A stretch of 12,258 nucleotides of DNA from an uncultured Micrococcales bacterium (GTDB taxonomy: Bacteria > Actinomycetota > Actinomycetes > Actinomycetales > Microbacteriaceae): NCBI GenBank assembly GCA_937919125.1, contig CALFOB010000169.1, forward strand, positions 1-12,258. Reading direction: 5' to 3'. The notes under the pieces were generated by a model, which saw nothing but the letters and a program-made list of their open reading frames with translations, had not been told where the DNA came from and made no database searches. This document shows positions 1-6,260 of the stretch, piece after piece. The position numbers and the translations under genes are program-made. Position 1 is the stretch's first letter. The number at the start of each line of letters is the position of its first letter.

Positions 1-698
1 ATGGTCGCCCCTTGCACAACCTTCTCACTCTCGAACGCTTTGGAGAATTGGGTGTCTTTGGAAGAGTAATTGACGTTCAAAAGCCAGCCAGCCTGGGATT
101 TCGGCGACATAGCATCTAGTGCGGCAGCAGGAATTGTACTGATTGTTAGATCTTGAGCATCCCCATATTCGCTTAGTTCCTTGAGCATGAGTTCAACGCC
201 TAATTGACTAGCCAATTCCTTGATAGCCACTGTCTTTGCAAGATCGCGAACATACACGACAACGCTTGCCTGCGGAGCTTTTCTACTAACAGCGAAAAGG
301 GCTGATTGTGCTGTGGCACCGGCACCAAGAATGGAGACATTCTTAGTTTCTGGTCCCAATCCATCCCTAAGTGCCATTTCGATTCCGAAAACATCTGTGT
401 TGTATGCCGCAAACCCATCTGAAACTCTCACCAAAGTATTTGCAACCCCAAGTAGTTTCACAATCGAATCGACACTAGAGGCAAGTTTGGCGGCTTCAAG
501 CTTCAACGGCATAGTCACACTAAGCCCAGACAACTCTTTGCCATCGCCATCAACAAAGTCTTCTAAAGTGCCTTCAGGAACTTGGTGTCTTGTGTAGTCC
601 CAGTCAAGACCTAAGAACTTATAAGCAGCTGTGTGAATGGCTGGAGAGAGGCTGTGGTCAATTGGATTGCCGACTACCGCGAAGTGTTTACTAGTCAT
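1..698 (-). CDS. aroE: Shikimate dehydrogenase AroE (3' end cut by window edge)
   Basis: Reversible NADP-dependent reduction of 3-dehydroshikimate to shikimate, the fourth step of the shikimate pathway, in the cytoplasm. The frame is open from the ATG at 698 to the window edge, giving 232 residues. The family usually has about 270-285, so roughly 40 C-terminal residues lie outside. Visible landmarks: the shikimate-binding SLSP (16-19), SVTMPLK with catalytic Lys66, ANT (86-88), YNTD with Asp102, and the nucleotide-binding glycine turn GAGATA (125-130). Near the C-terminal end the usual D-x-x-Y-x-P pattern reads NVNYSS, so the common Asp is Asn. The start overlaps the mltG stop by 8 nt, and only a weak Shine-Dalgarno (AGGTTGG) precedes it, which suggests translational coupling. 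In related actinobacteria further aro genes often follow, but that is beyond view. Identification is firm; functional competence is inferred from the conserved Lys/Asp pair. Confidence 0.93.
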   Translation of the reverse strand, partial: MTSKHFAVVGNPIDHSLSPAIHTAAYKFLGLDWDYTRHQVPEGTLEDFVDGDGKELSGLSVTMPLKLEAAKLASSVDSIVKLLGVANTLVRVSDGFAAYNTDVFGIEMALRDGLGPETKNVSILGAGATAQSALFAVSRKAPQASVVVYVRDLAKTVAIKELASQLGVELMLKELSEYGDAQDLTISTIPAAALDAMSPKSQAGWLLNVNYSSKDTQFSKAFESEKVVQGAT

Positions 699-1773
699 TC
701 CAACCTGGGTTCTCAATTAGCCATTTTCGCCAAACTGCAACAGCTGCTTGATGTTGGGCATAAGTTTCACTGAACACTGTCTCACCGGTTTTCAGATTTA
801 CTGAAACGAAATAGAACCAAGGACCTTCGGCAGGATTCAGCGCTGCGTCGATTGCAAGAGCACCAACACCTGAGATTGGGCCAATAGGCAAACCTGGGTA
901 TTTATAGGTGTTGTAAGGATTCGCATCTGCTCGATCAGCTTCTGAAGTTTGGAATGTGTTACCGCCAACACCATATGAAACTGTTGCGTCAGATTGCAAT
1001 GGCATGTTCGCGTTTAGACGATTAGTGAACACTCTAGAGACTTTATAAAAGTCTTGCTCAAATCTAGCTTCACGTTGGATTACTGAAGCCAAAGTAAGAA
1101 CTCGATGCCAGTCTTTTTCTGGAACGCCATCTTCACGAAGTTGCTCTTTGGTTCTAGAAACCAAGACATTAAGGATTTCACGAGCTGTATAGGAGGGATC
1201 AAACTTGTATGTGGCAGGGAAAAGATAACCTTCGAGTGACGGTGCTTCAGCAGGAATTCCGAAGTCCGTGTAGTTCTTTGCTTCTCTTTCAAAATCGGCA
1301 ACAGGTATCTTGGTGGCTTGAGACAGCGCTTTGAACACAGATCCCAGACGAAGGCCTTCTTTGATTGTTACCTTATTCGTAACCGAGTTAGTTGGATCTA
1401 CTAGGTAAGAGATTGCTGAAGGAGAAGAAATCTTTGCAGGCACAAGATAGGTGCCAGGAAAGAAAGTTGGATTCAAAGCATAGATTGTGCGCAAGGTGAT
1501 GTCGTAACTTTTAGTTACTCCAGATTCAACTAGAGCCTTTGCAACATCAGTTCCAACGTCGCCACGTTTGATAACAACGTTCACTTTTGCTTCGCCAAGA
1601 CCACCGTATTCGGCCCCAGTCATCCCCTCAATGAACCCGCGCACTGCGACTCGGTTCACATAAGCAGTTACTCCGAAAACAAGGCTGATACCAAGAACGA
1701 CTGCAAGAAGTCTTGAAGGGAACCTCTTTTTAGGACGAAGGTTCCGACGAGATTCAAATAATTGATCACTCAT
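691..1773 (-). CDS. mltG: Endolytic murein transglycosylase MltG (YceG-like)
   Basis: Inner-membrane lytic transglycosylase that cleaves nascent peptidoglycan glycan strands and is thought to set their length. The 360-residue protein has a basic cytoplasmic N-terminus (RRNLRPKKR), one membrane span at about 22-39, then an extracytoplasmic region. That region contains a LysM-like part (EGLRLGSVFKAL, 139-150) and the YceG core: LEGYLFPATYKF (180-191), LASVIQREA with the presumed catalytic Glu235, and YPGLPIGPISGVGALAIDAA (292-311). Length is normal for the family, and shorter than the long Streptomyces versions with extended cytoplasmic tails. An upstream in-frame TTG at 1794 would add seven residues. 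I chose ATG 1773 because GGAGGG lies 6 nt before it and none supports the TTG. It overlaps the ruvX stop by 8 nt and the aroE start by 8 nt, in a chain of coupled genes. The assignment is secure; the exact substrate role is family knowledge. Confidence 0.95.
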   Translation of the reverse strand: MSDQLFESRRNLRPKKRFPSRLLAVVLGISLVFGVTAYVNRVAVRGFIEGMTGAEYGGLGEAKVNVVIKRGDVGTDVAKALVESGVTKSYDITLRTIYALNPTFFPGTYLVPAKISSPSAISYLVDPTNSVTNKVTIKEGLRLGSVFKALSQATKIPVADFEREAKNYTDFGIPAEAPSLEGYLFPATYKFDPSYTAREILNVLVSRTKEQLREDGVPEKDWHRVLTLASVIQREARFEQDFYKVSRVFTNRLNANMPLQSDATVSYGVGGNTFQTSEADRADANPYNTYKYPGLPIGPISGVGALAIDAALNPAEGPWFYFVSVNLKTGETVFSETYAQHQAAVAVWRKWLIENPGWND

Positions 1774-2248
1774 TGCGCTCCCTCCATTCCTCAATAGTTA
1801 ATCCTCCTGCTAAACCAGTATTCTTCTCAACACTAAGGGCAAACTCTAAGATTGCGACGGCAGCCATCTGGTCAATCGTTGCTCTGGCATCTTTCTGGCT
1901 CTTACCAATCTGCTTCAGCTGGTTATTTGCCATAGAGGTTGTTAAGCGTTCATCTACTAGGCGAACTTTGAGCCCAAACTTTTCCTCTAGAGCTTCAGCA
2001 AAGCTCACGGCATCTTGAGTTGAGAGGGTTGACTTACCCTGAAGATTGATCGGGACACCTACATATATCTCGAGTAACTCCCCTGCATCCGCGGCAGCAG
2101 CTATAACAGATTCAACTGAATCTGCGAGGCTGTCCAACCTGGCAACGGTGGCTAAAGGGCTTGCAAGAATGGCGTGAATGTCTGTGACCGCTAGGCCGAT
2201 TCTTGCCTGTCCAACATCAACTCCTAGACGTCTACCAGGACGAATCAA
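1766..2248 (-). CDS. ruvX: RuvX/YqgF family putative Holliday junction resolvase (rRNA-processing nuclease fold)
   Basis: RNase H-fold protein of the YqgF/RuvX family. Relatives are described as a Holliday junction resolvase (Mycobacterium RuvX) and as an essential factor in 16S rRNA 5'-end maturation (E. coli YqgF), so its actual role here is open. The 160-residue length is typical. Acidic metal-site candidates sit at the expected places: Asp11 in LGVDVG, the VGVPINLQG strand (63-71), VDERLTT with Asp99/Glu100, and Asp126 in IDQMAAVAIL. The start is a TTG immediately after the alaS TAA (TAATTG) with no gap. No ATG or GTG lies nearby in frame, and only a weak GAGAG upstream could act as a ribosome binding site, so initiation probably relies on ribosomes finishing alaS. 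The end overlaps mltG by 8 nt. The alaS-ruvX-mltG-aroE order is common in Actinobacteria. Confidence 0.93.
   Translation of the reverse strand: MIRPGRRLGVDVGQARIGLAVTDIHAILASPLATVARLDSLADSVESVIAAAADAGELLEIYVGVPINLQGKSTLSTQDAVSFAEALEEKFGLKVRLVDERLTTSMANNQLKQIGKSQKDARATIDQMAAVAILEFALSVEKNTGLAGGLTIEEWRERNE
1774..1790 (-). promoter_or_regulatory. Strong ribosome binding site that decides the mltG start
   Basis: Read on the minus strand, this stretch is GGAATGGAGGGAGCGCA followed directly by the ATG at 1773. GGAGGG pairs well with the anti-Shine-Dalgarno end of 16S rRNA at about 6 nt spacing. It lies inside the last codons of ruvX, so mltG can be initiated independently as well as by coupling. 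This site argues against the alternative TTG at 1794, which lies upstream of it. Confidence 0.75.
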
Positions 2249-4903
2249 TTAGCGAAGGCTCTCAGTGATTGCAAGAAGAGCTTCCTCGATCTTGCTGGCA
2301 TCAGATCCGCCACCCTGAGCCATGTCAGGCTTACCGCCACCGCCACCGCCAAGGATCTGCGAGGCTAGACGAACTAGGTCTCCTGCCTTGGCACCCTTGT
2401 TCTGAGCGTTTTGGTTAGCAGCAACAATAACAACAGGCTTACCTTCAATAGAAGATGCCAGAGCAATTACGGCTGCTTGACCTTGAAGTTCGTCACGAAG
2501 TTTCAAAGTTAGATCTCTAAGTGCATCACCTGAAGGGACGTTTTCAATCTCTTTAGCAAGAACTTTGTATTCACCTGAAGAAGTCACTGACTTTAGAAGT
2601 TCAGGAACGAGACCGGCAAGTTTCTGACTTTGAACAACGGCTAGCTGACGCTGCATGTCCTTTACTTCAAGAAGCAATGCCTCAAGTTTTTCACTTGCTG
2701 AAACTGGTGAACTCTTTAGTTGCTCAGCGATTTTGTGAAGGAGAACTCGCTCTTGAGTTAGAGATCTAAGTGCCTCAATACCAACAAGCGCTTCAAGACG
2801 ACGAGAACCTGAACCTACTGAAGATTCATTGGTAATTGAAACTAGACCAATCTGAGCACTTCTAGATACGTGTGTACCACCACAGAGTTCTCTTGACCAA
2901 GGTCCGCCAATCTGAACGACTCTTACACTCTCATCGTAGGTTTCACCAAAGAGAGCAACTGCTCCCCATTCCCTAGCTTCAGGCAATGACATAAATTGAG
3001 CTGAGACAGCAAGGTCAGATCTAATTGCGAGGTTTGCAATCTCTTCAATTTCTGACTTGGTCTCTGCAGATAGTGCTTGGGTCCAAGAGAAGTCGAGACG
3101 CATATACCCAGGCTTGTTATAAGAACCAGACTGCAAAGCAGTTGGTCCAAGAGCTTGTCTAAGAGCTGCGTGCACAACGTGAGTTGCAGAGTGAGCTTGC
3201 GCTGCACCTAATCTCCAGTCAGCATCAACTGCAGTCGTTGCAACTAGGCCAACACCTACTTCTCCGGTCTTGACCAAAGCCTTGTGAGAAACAAGACCCT
3301 TGACTGGTTTTTGAACATCTAGAACTTCAAGTGAGAAACCATCTCCGTAAATTGTTCCGGCGTCAGCTGTTTGACCACCAGATTCTGCATAGAAAGAAGT
3401 CTCATCAAGAATTACTTCAACAACAGAACCTGCAATTGCTTTGGTGACTTGCTGACCATCACTAATGATTCCTAGAACTTTACCGCTTGAAACTAGCTCT
3501 TCGTAACCTGTGAACTTGGTTACTCCCTGCATTCTGAAATCGCCATAAACAGAAAGGTCAGTGTTGCCAGCCTTCTTCATCTTGGCGTCAGCCTTAGCTC
3601 TGTTCTTCTGCTCGCTCATTAGAGATGTGAAATCATCGCGGTCAACTGTTAGGTCGTTCTCTTCAGCAATTTCAACGGTTAGATCGATTGGGAATCCATA
3701 GGTGTCATGCAGCAAGAAACTTGTTTCACCTGAAAGAGATTTTTGTCCAGCTGCTTTTGCAGTTGCAATAGCAGTCTCAAGAACTTGAGTTCCTGAGGTA
3801 AGTGTTCTAAGGAATGCTTCTTCTTCAGCCAAAACAGTTGTGTTGATTCTCTTGAACTCGGTTTCTAGTTCAGGATAGGCATCAACCATTGCATTCTTTG
3901 AAGTTTGGAATAGCTTTCCGAACACTGGCTCATTAACACCAAGTAGACGCATCGCACGAACAGTTCTTCTTAGTAGACGACGAAGAACGTATCCACGACC
4001 ATCGTTACCTGGTGAAACACCATCGCCAATAAGCATCAAAGCACTTCTAACGTGGTCGGCAACAACGCGGAGTCTGATGTCGTCTTCTTCGTTTGCTCCA
4101 TAAGTCTTGCCAGCAAGTTCAGCTGCTAAATCAAGAACGGGTCTTACCTGATCGATTTCATATAGGTTCTCAACACCTTGCATCAAGAATGCAACGCGCT
4201 CAAGACCCATACCGGTATCGATGTTCTTGCTAGGAAGTTCACCTAGGATTTCAAAATTGTCTTTACCTGATCCAAGCCCACGCTCATACTGCATGAAAAC
4301 GAGGTTCCAGATTTCGATGTAACGGTTCTCATCTGCTTCAGGTCCACCCTCAACACCGTAGGCAGGTCCTCTATCGTAATAGATTTCTGAACAAGGACCA
4401 GCTGGTCCTGGTTGACCTGTTGACCAGTAGTTATCGGCCATGCCACGCTTTTGAATGCGTTCAAGAGGTATCTCAGACAGTTCCAGCCACAGAGCAATTG
4501 ACTCATCATCATCCTGGTAAACAGTTGCCCATAGCTTGTCTTTCTCTAAACCAAGACCGCCCTTATCAACTGAAGATGTAAGGAATTCCCAAGCGAAAGA
4601 AATCGCGTCACGCTTGAAGTAATCACCAAATGAAAAGTTTCCGTTCATCTGGAAGAAAGTTCCGTGACGGGTTGTCTTACCAACTTCTTCAATGTCTAGA
4701 GTTCGCACACACTTCTGAACGCTGGTAGCTCTAGCGTAAGGTGCTGGCATCAAGCCGGTCATGTAAGGAATGAAAGGAACCATTCCAGCAACAGTGAAAA
4801 GTAATGAAGGGTCTTCGCTTATTAGAGAAGCGCTAGGAACAACTACGTGGTCTTTGCTCTCAAAGAAATCAAGCCATCTCTTTTTGATTTCAGCAGTCTT
4901 CAT
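2249..4903 (-). CDS. alaS: Alanine--tRNA ligase (AlaRS)
   Basis: Charges tRNA-Ala with alanine using ATP and hydrolyses mischarged Ser- or Gly-tRNA-Ala, in the cytoplasm. The 884-residue protein is full length and has the standard order. First is the class II catalytic core (about 1-240), including VRTLDIEEVGKTTRHGTFF (66-84), GPAGPCSEIYYDRG and the motif 3-like region DTGMGLERVAF (229-239). Next is the tRNA-recognition helical region (about 240-450). Then comes the editing domain with zinc-site HSATH (His571, His575) and CGGTH (Cys674, His678). Last is a coiled C-terminal part ending in the C-Ala domain, with the glycine run GGGGGGKPDMAQGGG (852-866). All key residues are present. The ATG forms an ATGA overlap with the TGA of the preceding small membrane protein gene. 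No good Shine-Dalgarno is seen before it, so translation is likely coupled. Nothing unusual was found. Confidence 0.98.
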   Translation of the reverse strand: MKTAEIKKRWLDFFESKDHVVVPSASLISEDPSLLFTVAGMVPFIPYMTGLMPAPYARATSVQKCVRTLDIEEVGKTTRHGTFFQMNGNFSFGDYFKRDAISFAWEFLTSSVDKGGLGLEKDKLWATVYQDDDESIALWLELSEIPLERIQKRGMADNYWSTGQPGPAGPCSEIYYDRGPAYGVEGGPEADENRYIEIWNLVFMQYERGLGSGKDNFEILGELPSKNIDTGMGLERVAFLMQGVENLYEIDQVRPVLDLAAELAGKTYGANEEDDIRLRVVADHVRSALMLIGDGVSPGNDGRGYVLRRLLRRTVRAMRLLGVNEPVFGKLFQTSKNAMVDAYPELETEFKRINTTVLAEEEAFLRTLTSGTQVLETAIATAKAAGQKSLSGETSFLLHDTYGFPIDLTVEIAEENDLTVDRDDFTSLMSEQKNRAKADAKMKKAGNTDLSVYGDFRMQGVTKFTGYEELVSSGKVLGIISDGQQVTKAIAGSVVEVILDETSFYAESGGQTADAGTIYGDGFSLEVLDVQKPVKGLVSHKALVKTGEVGVGLVATTAVDADWRLGAAQAHSATHVVHAALRQALGPTALQSGSYNKPGYMRLDFSWTQALSAETKSEIEEIANLAIRSDLAVSAQFMSLPEAREWGAVALFGETYDESVRVVQIGGPWSRELCGGTHVSRSAQIGLVSITNESSVGSGSRRLEALVGIEALRSLTQERVLLHKIAEQLKSSPVSASEKLEALLLEVKDMQRQLAVVQSQKLAGLVPELLKSVTSSGEYKVLAKEIENVPSGDALRDLTLKLRDELQGQAAVIALASSIEGKPVVIVAANQNAQNKGAKAGDLVRLASQILGGGGGGKPDMAQGGGSDASKIEEALLAITESLR

Positions 4904-5100
4904 TTGGAAATTTTCGGCTTTACCGTCTTGGAAGCTTTCGCTTCTTGTTCTTTGTAACCTTCAGTAACTGCGTTAGCGAAAGTTTTGATCTTTACGCCTG
5001 TTTCATTGAGAGCTCTTTTAGTTTCTGGGTTGGCTTCAATGTGTCGTGAAAGATAGACACCAGCAGCAACGCCAGCTATGAAGACGAATGTCTTGCGCAA
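4900..5100 (-). CDS. Small single-span membrane protein of unknown function, between DUF948 gene and alaS
   Basis: A 66-residue protein. The N-terminus MRKTFVFIAGVAAGVYLSRH forms one short membrane span (about 4-18), rich in Ala and Gly. A charged, probably helical tail of about 45 residues follows and ends very basic (KTVKPKISK). No catalytic motif is visible. A small protein at this position is usual in Actinobacteria, and I believe it matches the family annotated DUF6167 in Streptomyces, but that is from memory and unverified. The start is a TTG at 5100, 4 nt after the DUF948 stop. An in-frame TAA lies seven codons upstream with no ATG, GTG or TTG between, so this is the only usual start. 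There is no clear Shine-Dalgarno. The gene ends in an ATGA overlap with alaS. Its place suggests co-expression and perhaps partnership with the DUF948 membrane protein; function is unknown. Confidence 0.8.
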   Translation of the reverse strand: MRKTFVFIAGVAAGVYLSRHIEANPETKRALNETGVKIKTFANAVTEGYKEQEAKASKTVKPKISK

Positions 5101-5104
5101 CTTA

Positions 5105-5452
5105 CTACTTCTTCTTTCCCATTAGTCCGCTAACACTGCGAACAATTTCGCCTACACGCATTAGTGGTCCACCAATGGTGGATGTGAAGGAAGTAATTAG
5201 TGAATTCAAGTTTGTGGTCGCGTCAACTACGTTGTCGGTGATGACGTCGATTTTCTCAAGCTGTTTGTTTGTGAGCTTTGTTGTTTCTGTGAGCTCAACA
5301 AGAAGAGGACCAACGGTCTCTCCTGTTTCACGAATAGTTGCAGAAGTTGCGTCTAATAGTTTGGAAACCTTGATCAGAACTAGCACCAAAAAGATAACTA
5401 GAACTGCAAAGGCACCCGCCCAAATTAGAGCTGCAACTTCTGCACCATTCAT
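5105..5452 (-). CDS. DUF948 family membrane-anchored coiled-coil protein
   Basis: A 115-residue protein with one N-terminal membrane span (about 7-28, AALIWAGAFAVLVIFLVLVL). A heptad-like, Thr/Asn/Val-rich amphipathic stretch follows (about 33-92) and the end is basic (GLMGKKK). This matches the DUF948 family (general stress protein YtxG-like), whose members are small, single-span and predicted to form extended helices; no biochemical role is established. Start ATG 5452 has AAGGA about 8 nt upstream. It lies 17 nt after the rpsD stop and 4 nt before the next gene, so it belongs to the same transcript as rpsD and alaS. Nothing suggests an enzyme. It could be a scaffold or envelope-stress component; that is inference only. 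Confidence 0.85.
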   Translation of the reverse strand: MNGAEVAALIWAGAFAVLVIFLVLVLIKVSKLLDATSATIRETGETVGPLLVELTETTKLTNKQLEKIDVITDNVVDATTNLNSLITSFTSTIGGPLMRVGEIVRSVSGLMGKKK

Positions 5453-5469
5453 GTTTAATTCCTTATCGA

Positions 5470-6099
5470 CTAGCGAGCAGCGTAGTACTCAACAACAAGC
5501 TGTACTTCACAGGTAACTGGAACTTCAGCGCGCTTTGGACGACGAAGAAGTGTTGCCTGTAGCTTGTCTAGTTCAACTGAAAGGTAACCAGGAACTGGAG
5601 GAAGAACGTCAACGTGACCACCAGCTGCTGCAACCTGGAAAGGCTCAGTAACTTCGCTCTTAGGAGCAACGTGGATCATCTGACCTGGCTTAACACGAGC
5701 TGAAGGGCGGTCAACGCGTAGACCATCAACAAGAATGTGACGGTGAACAACCATCTGACGAGCCTGTGCCATTGTGCGTGCGAAACCTGCACGGTGCACA
5801 AGTGCATCAAGACGCATCTCTAGAAGCTCTACTAGGTTTTCACCAGTTAGGCCTTCGATGCGCTTTGCATCGTTGAAAGTCTTGCGAAGCTGTGCTTCAC
5901 GAATTCCGTATTGTGCGCGAAGTCTCTGCTTCTCACGAAGACGAACAGCAAAGTCGCTATCGGTCTTACGCTTGGTGCGACCGTGCTGACCTGGAGCGTA
6001 TGGACGCTTTTCCATGTATTTTGCTGCTTTTGGGGTTAGGGCGATGCCCAATGCACGAGACAAGCGGGTCTTGCTTCGTGTTCTAGTTGTTTTAGACAC
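5470..6099 (-). CDS. rpsD: 30S ribosomal protein S4
   Basis: Primary 16S rRNA-binding protein that nucleates assembly of the 30S body and contributes to decoding accuracy. The 209-residue length is normal. N-terminal domain: about 1-94, including KRPYAPGQHGR (31-41). The S4 RNA-binding fold follows at about 95-155 (MRLDALVHRAGFARTMAQAR, HILVDGLRVDRPSARVKPGQ). The zinc-knuckle cysteines found in many S4 proteins are absent; the only Cys is at 197 near the C-terminus, so this is a zinc-independent form. The N-terminus MSKTTRTRSKTRLSRALG is the kind I associate with Microbacteriaceae. The start is GTG at 6099 with AAAGGA about 5 nt upstream. The gene is not beside rpsM, rpsK or rpoA as in the classical alpha operon but heads the DUF948-alaS cluster. 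Autoregulation by S4 is known in other bacteria and cannot be decided here. Confidence 0.97.
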   Translation of the reverse strand: MSKTTRTRSKTRLSRALGIALTPKAAKYMEKRPYAPGQHGRTKRKTDSDFAVRLREKQRLRAQYGIREAQLRKTFNDAKRIEGLTGENLVELLEMRLDALVHRAGFARTMAQARQMVVHRHILVDGLRVDRPSARVKPGQMIHVAPKSEVTEPFQVAAAGGHVDVLPPVPGYLSVELDKLQATLLRRPKRAEVPVTCEVQLVVEYYAAR

Positions 6100-6198
6100 G
6101 TATTCCTTTCAAAGAATGCATAAGTTGAAATAAGTTTTGTGCCCGGTGCAAATCGGCTAAATGAAATGCACTCACCGTTTTACTGGAACTCAGCCATG

Positions 6199-6226
6199 AA
6201 CATCAGTAAGGTCGGCAACCTGTCAA
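6199..6226 (-). promoter_or_regulatory. Candidate rpsD promoter (-35 TTGACA, -10 GATGTT)
   Basis: On the minus strand TTGACA (6221-6226) is a perfect match to the housekeeping -35 box. Sixteen bases downstream is GATGTT (6199-6204), a weak -10 with only three of six consensus positions. The predicted start near 6192 gives a leader of about 90 nt before the rpsD GTG. The strong -35 is the main support; the -10 is a guess and a neighbouring frame could be used instead. Confidence 0.35.
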
Positions 6227-6227
6227 T

Positions 6228-6241
6228 CCTAACTGTTTAGG
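6228..6241. repeat. 14-nt inverted repeat immediately upstream of the rpsD -35 box
   Basis: CCTAA (6228-6232) and TTAGG (6237-6241) are perfect reverse complements around a 4-nt centre. The site sits one base upstream of the TTGACA hexamer and about 20 nt beyond the rarA stop. It could be an operator half-site pair or a weak hairpin at the end of rarA. On the minus strand no T-run follows, so it is not a convincing intrinsic terminator. Confidence 0.4.
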
Positions 6242-6260
6242 GCGGTTTTTGCCACAACCC

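Larger units (their letters stand above)
6100..6260 (-). promoter_or_regulatory. rpsD leader and promoter region between rarA and rpsD
   Basis: This 161-nt gap is the largest in the window. Read on the minus strand it contains, in order: a 14-nt palindrome-like site (CCTAA-ACAG-TTAGG), a perfect TTGACA hexamer, and an inverted repeat TTACTG/CAGTAA separated by 18 nt. Further on are a small GC-rich element around TTTGCACCGGGCACAAA, two copies of AACTTAT ten bases apart, and the AAAGGA ribosome binding site. If transcription starts near 6192, the leader would be about 90 nt, long enough for a regulatory structure such as an S4-binding site. No known riboswitch is recognised, and there is no intrinsic terminator with a U-run after rarA, so some rarA transcripts may read into rpsD. 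Confidence 0.5.

Noticed and set aside
220..597. Plus-strand open frame of 125 codons
   Set aside because: It lies wholly antisense to aroE, which has all its active-site motifs. The antisense product has no recognisable domain and no supported start.
1774..1794. Longer mltG start at TTG 1794
   Set aside because: The GGAGGG site lies downstream of it and at ideal spacing for ATG 1773, and the extra residues show no conservation signal.
2333..2351. GCC/ACC-rich run resembling a simple repeat
   Set aside because: It encodes the glycine run of the AlaRS C-terminal domain, which is a conserved family feature.
5088..5516. Plus-strand open frame of 142 codons across the DUF948 gene and the end of rpsD
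   Set aside because: It is antisense to clearly coding genes, Ser/Thr-rich low-complexity, and has no ribosome binding site. It is a shadow frame.
6228..6253. Plus-strand hairpin followed by TTTTT as an intrinsic terminator
   Set aside because: No plus-strand gene ends here. The stem is 5 bp of mostly A-T pairs, and four bases separate it from the T-run. On the minus strand no T-run follows.
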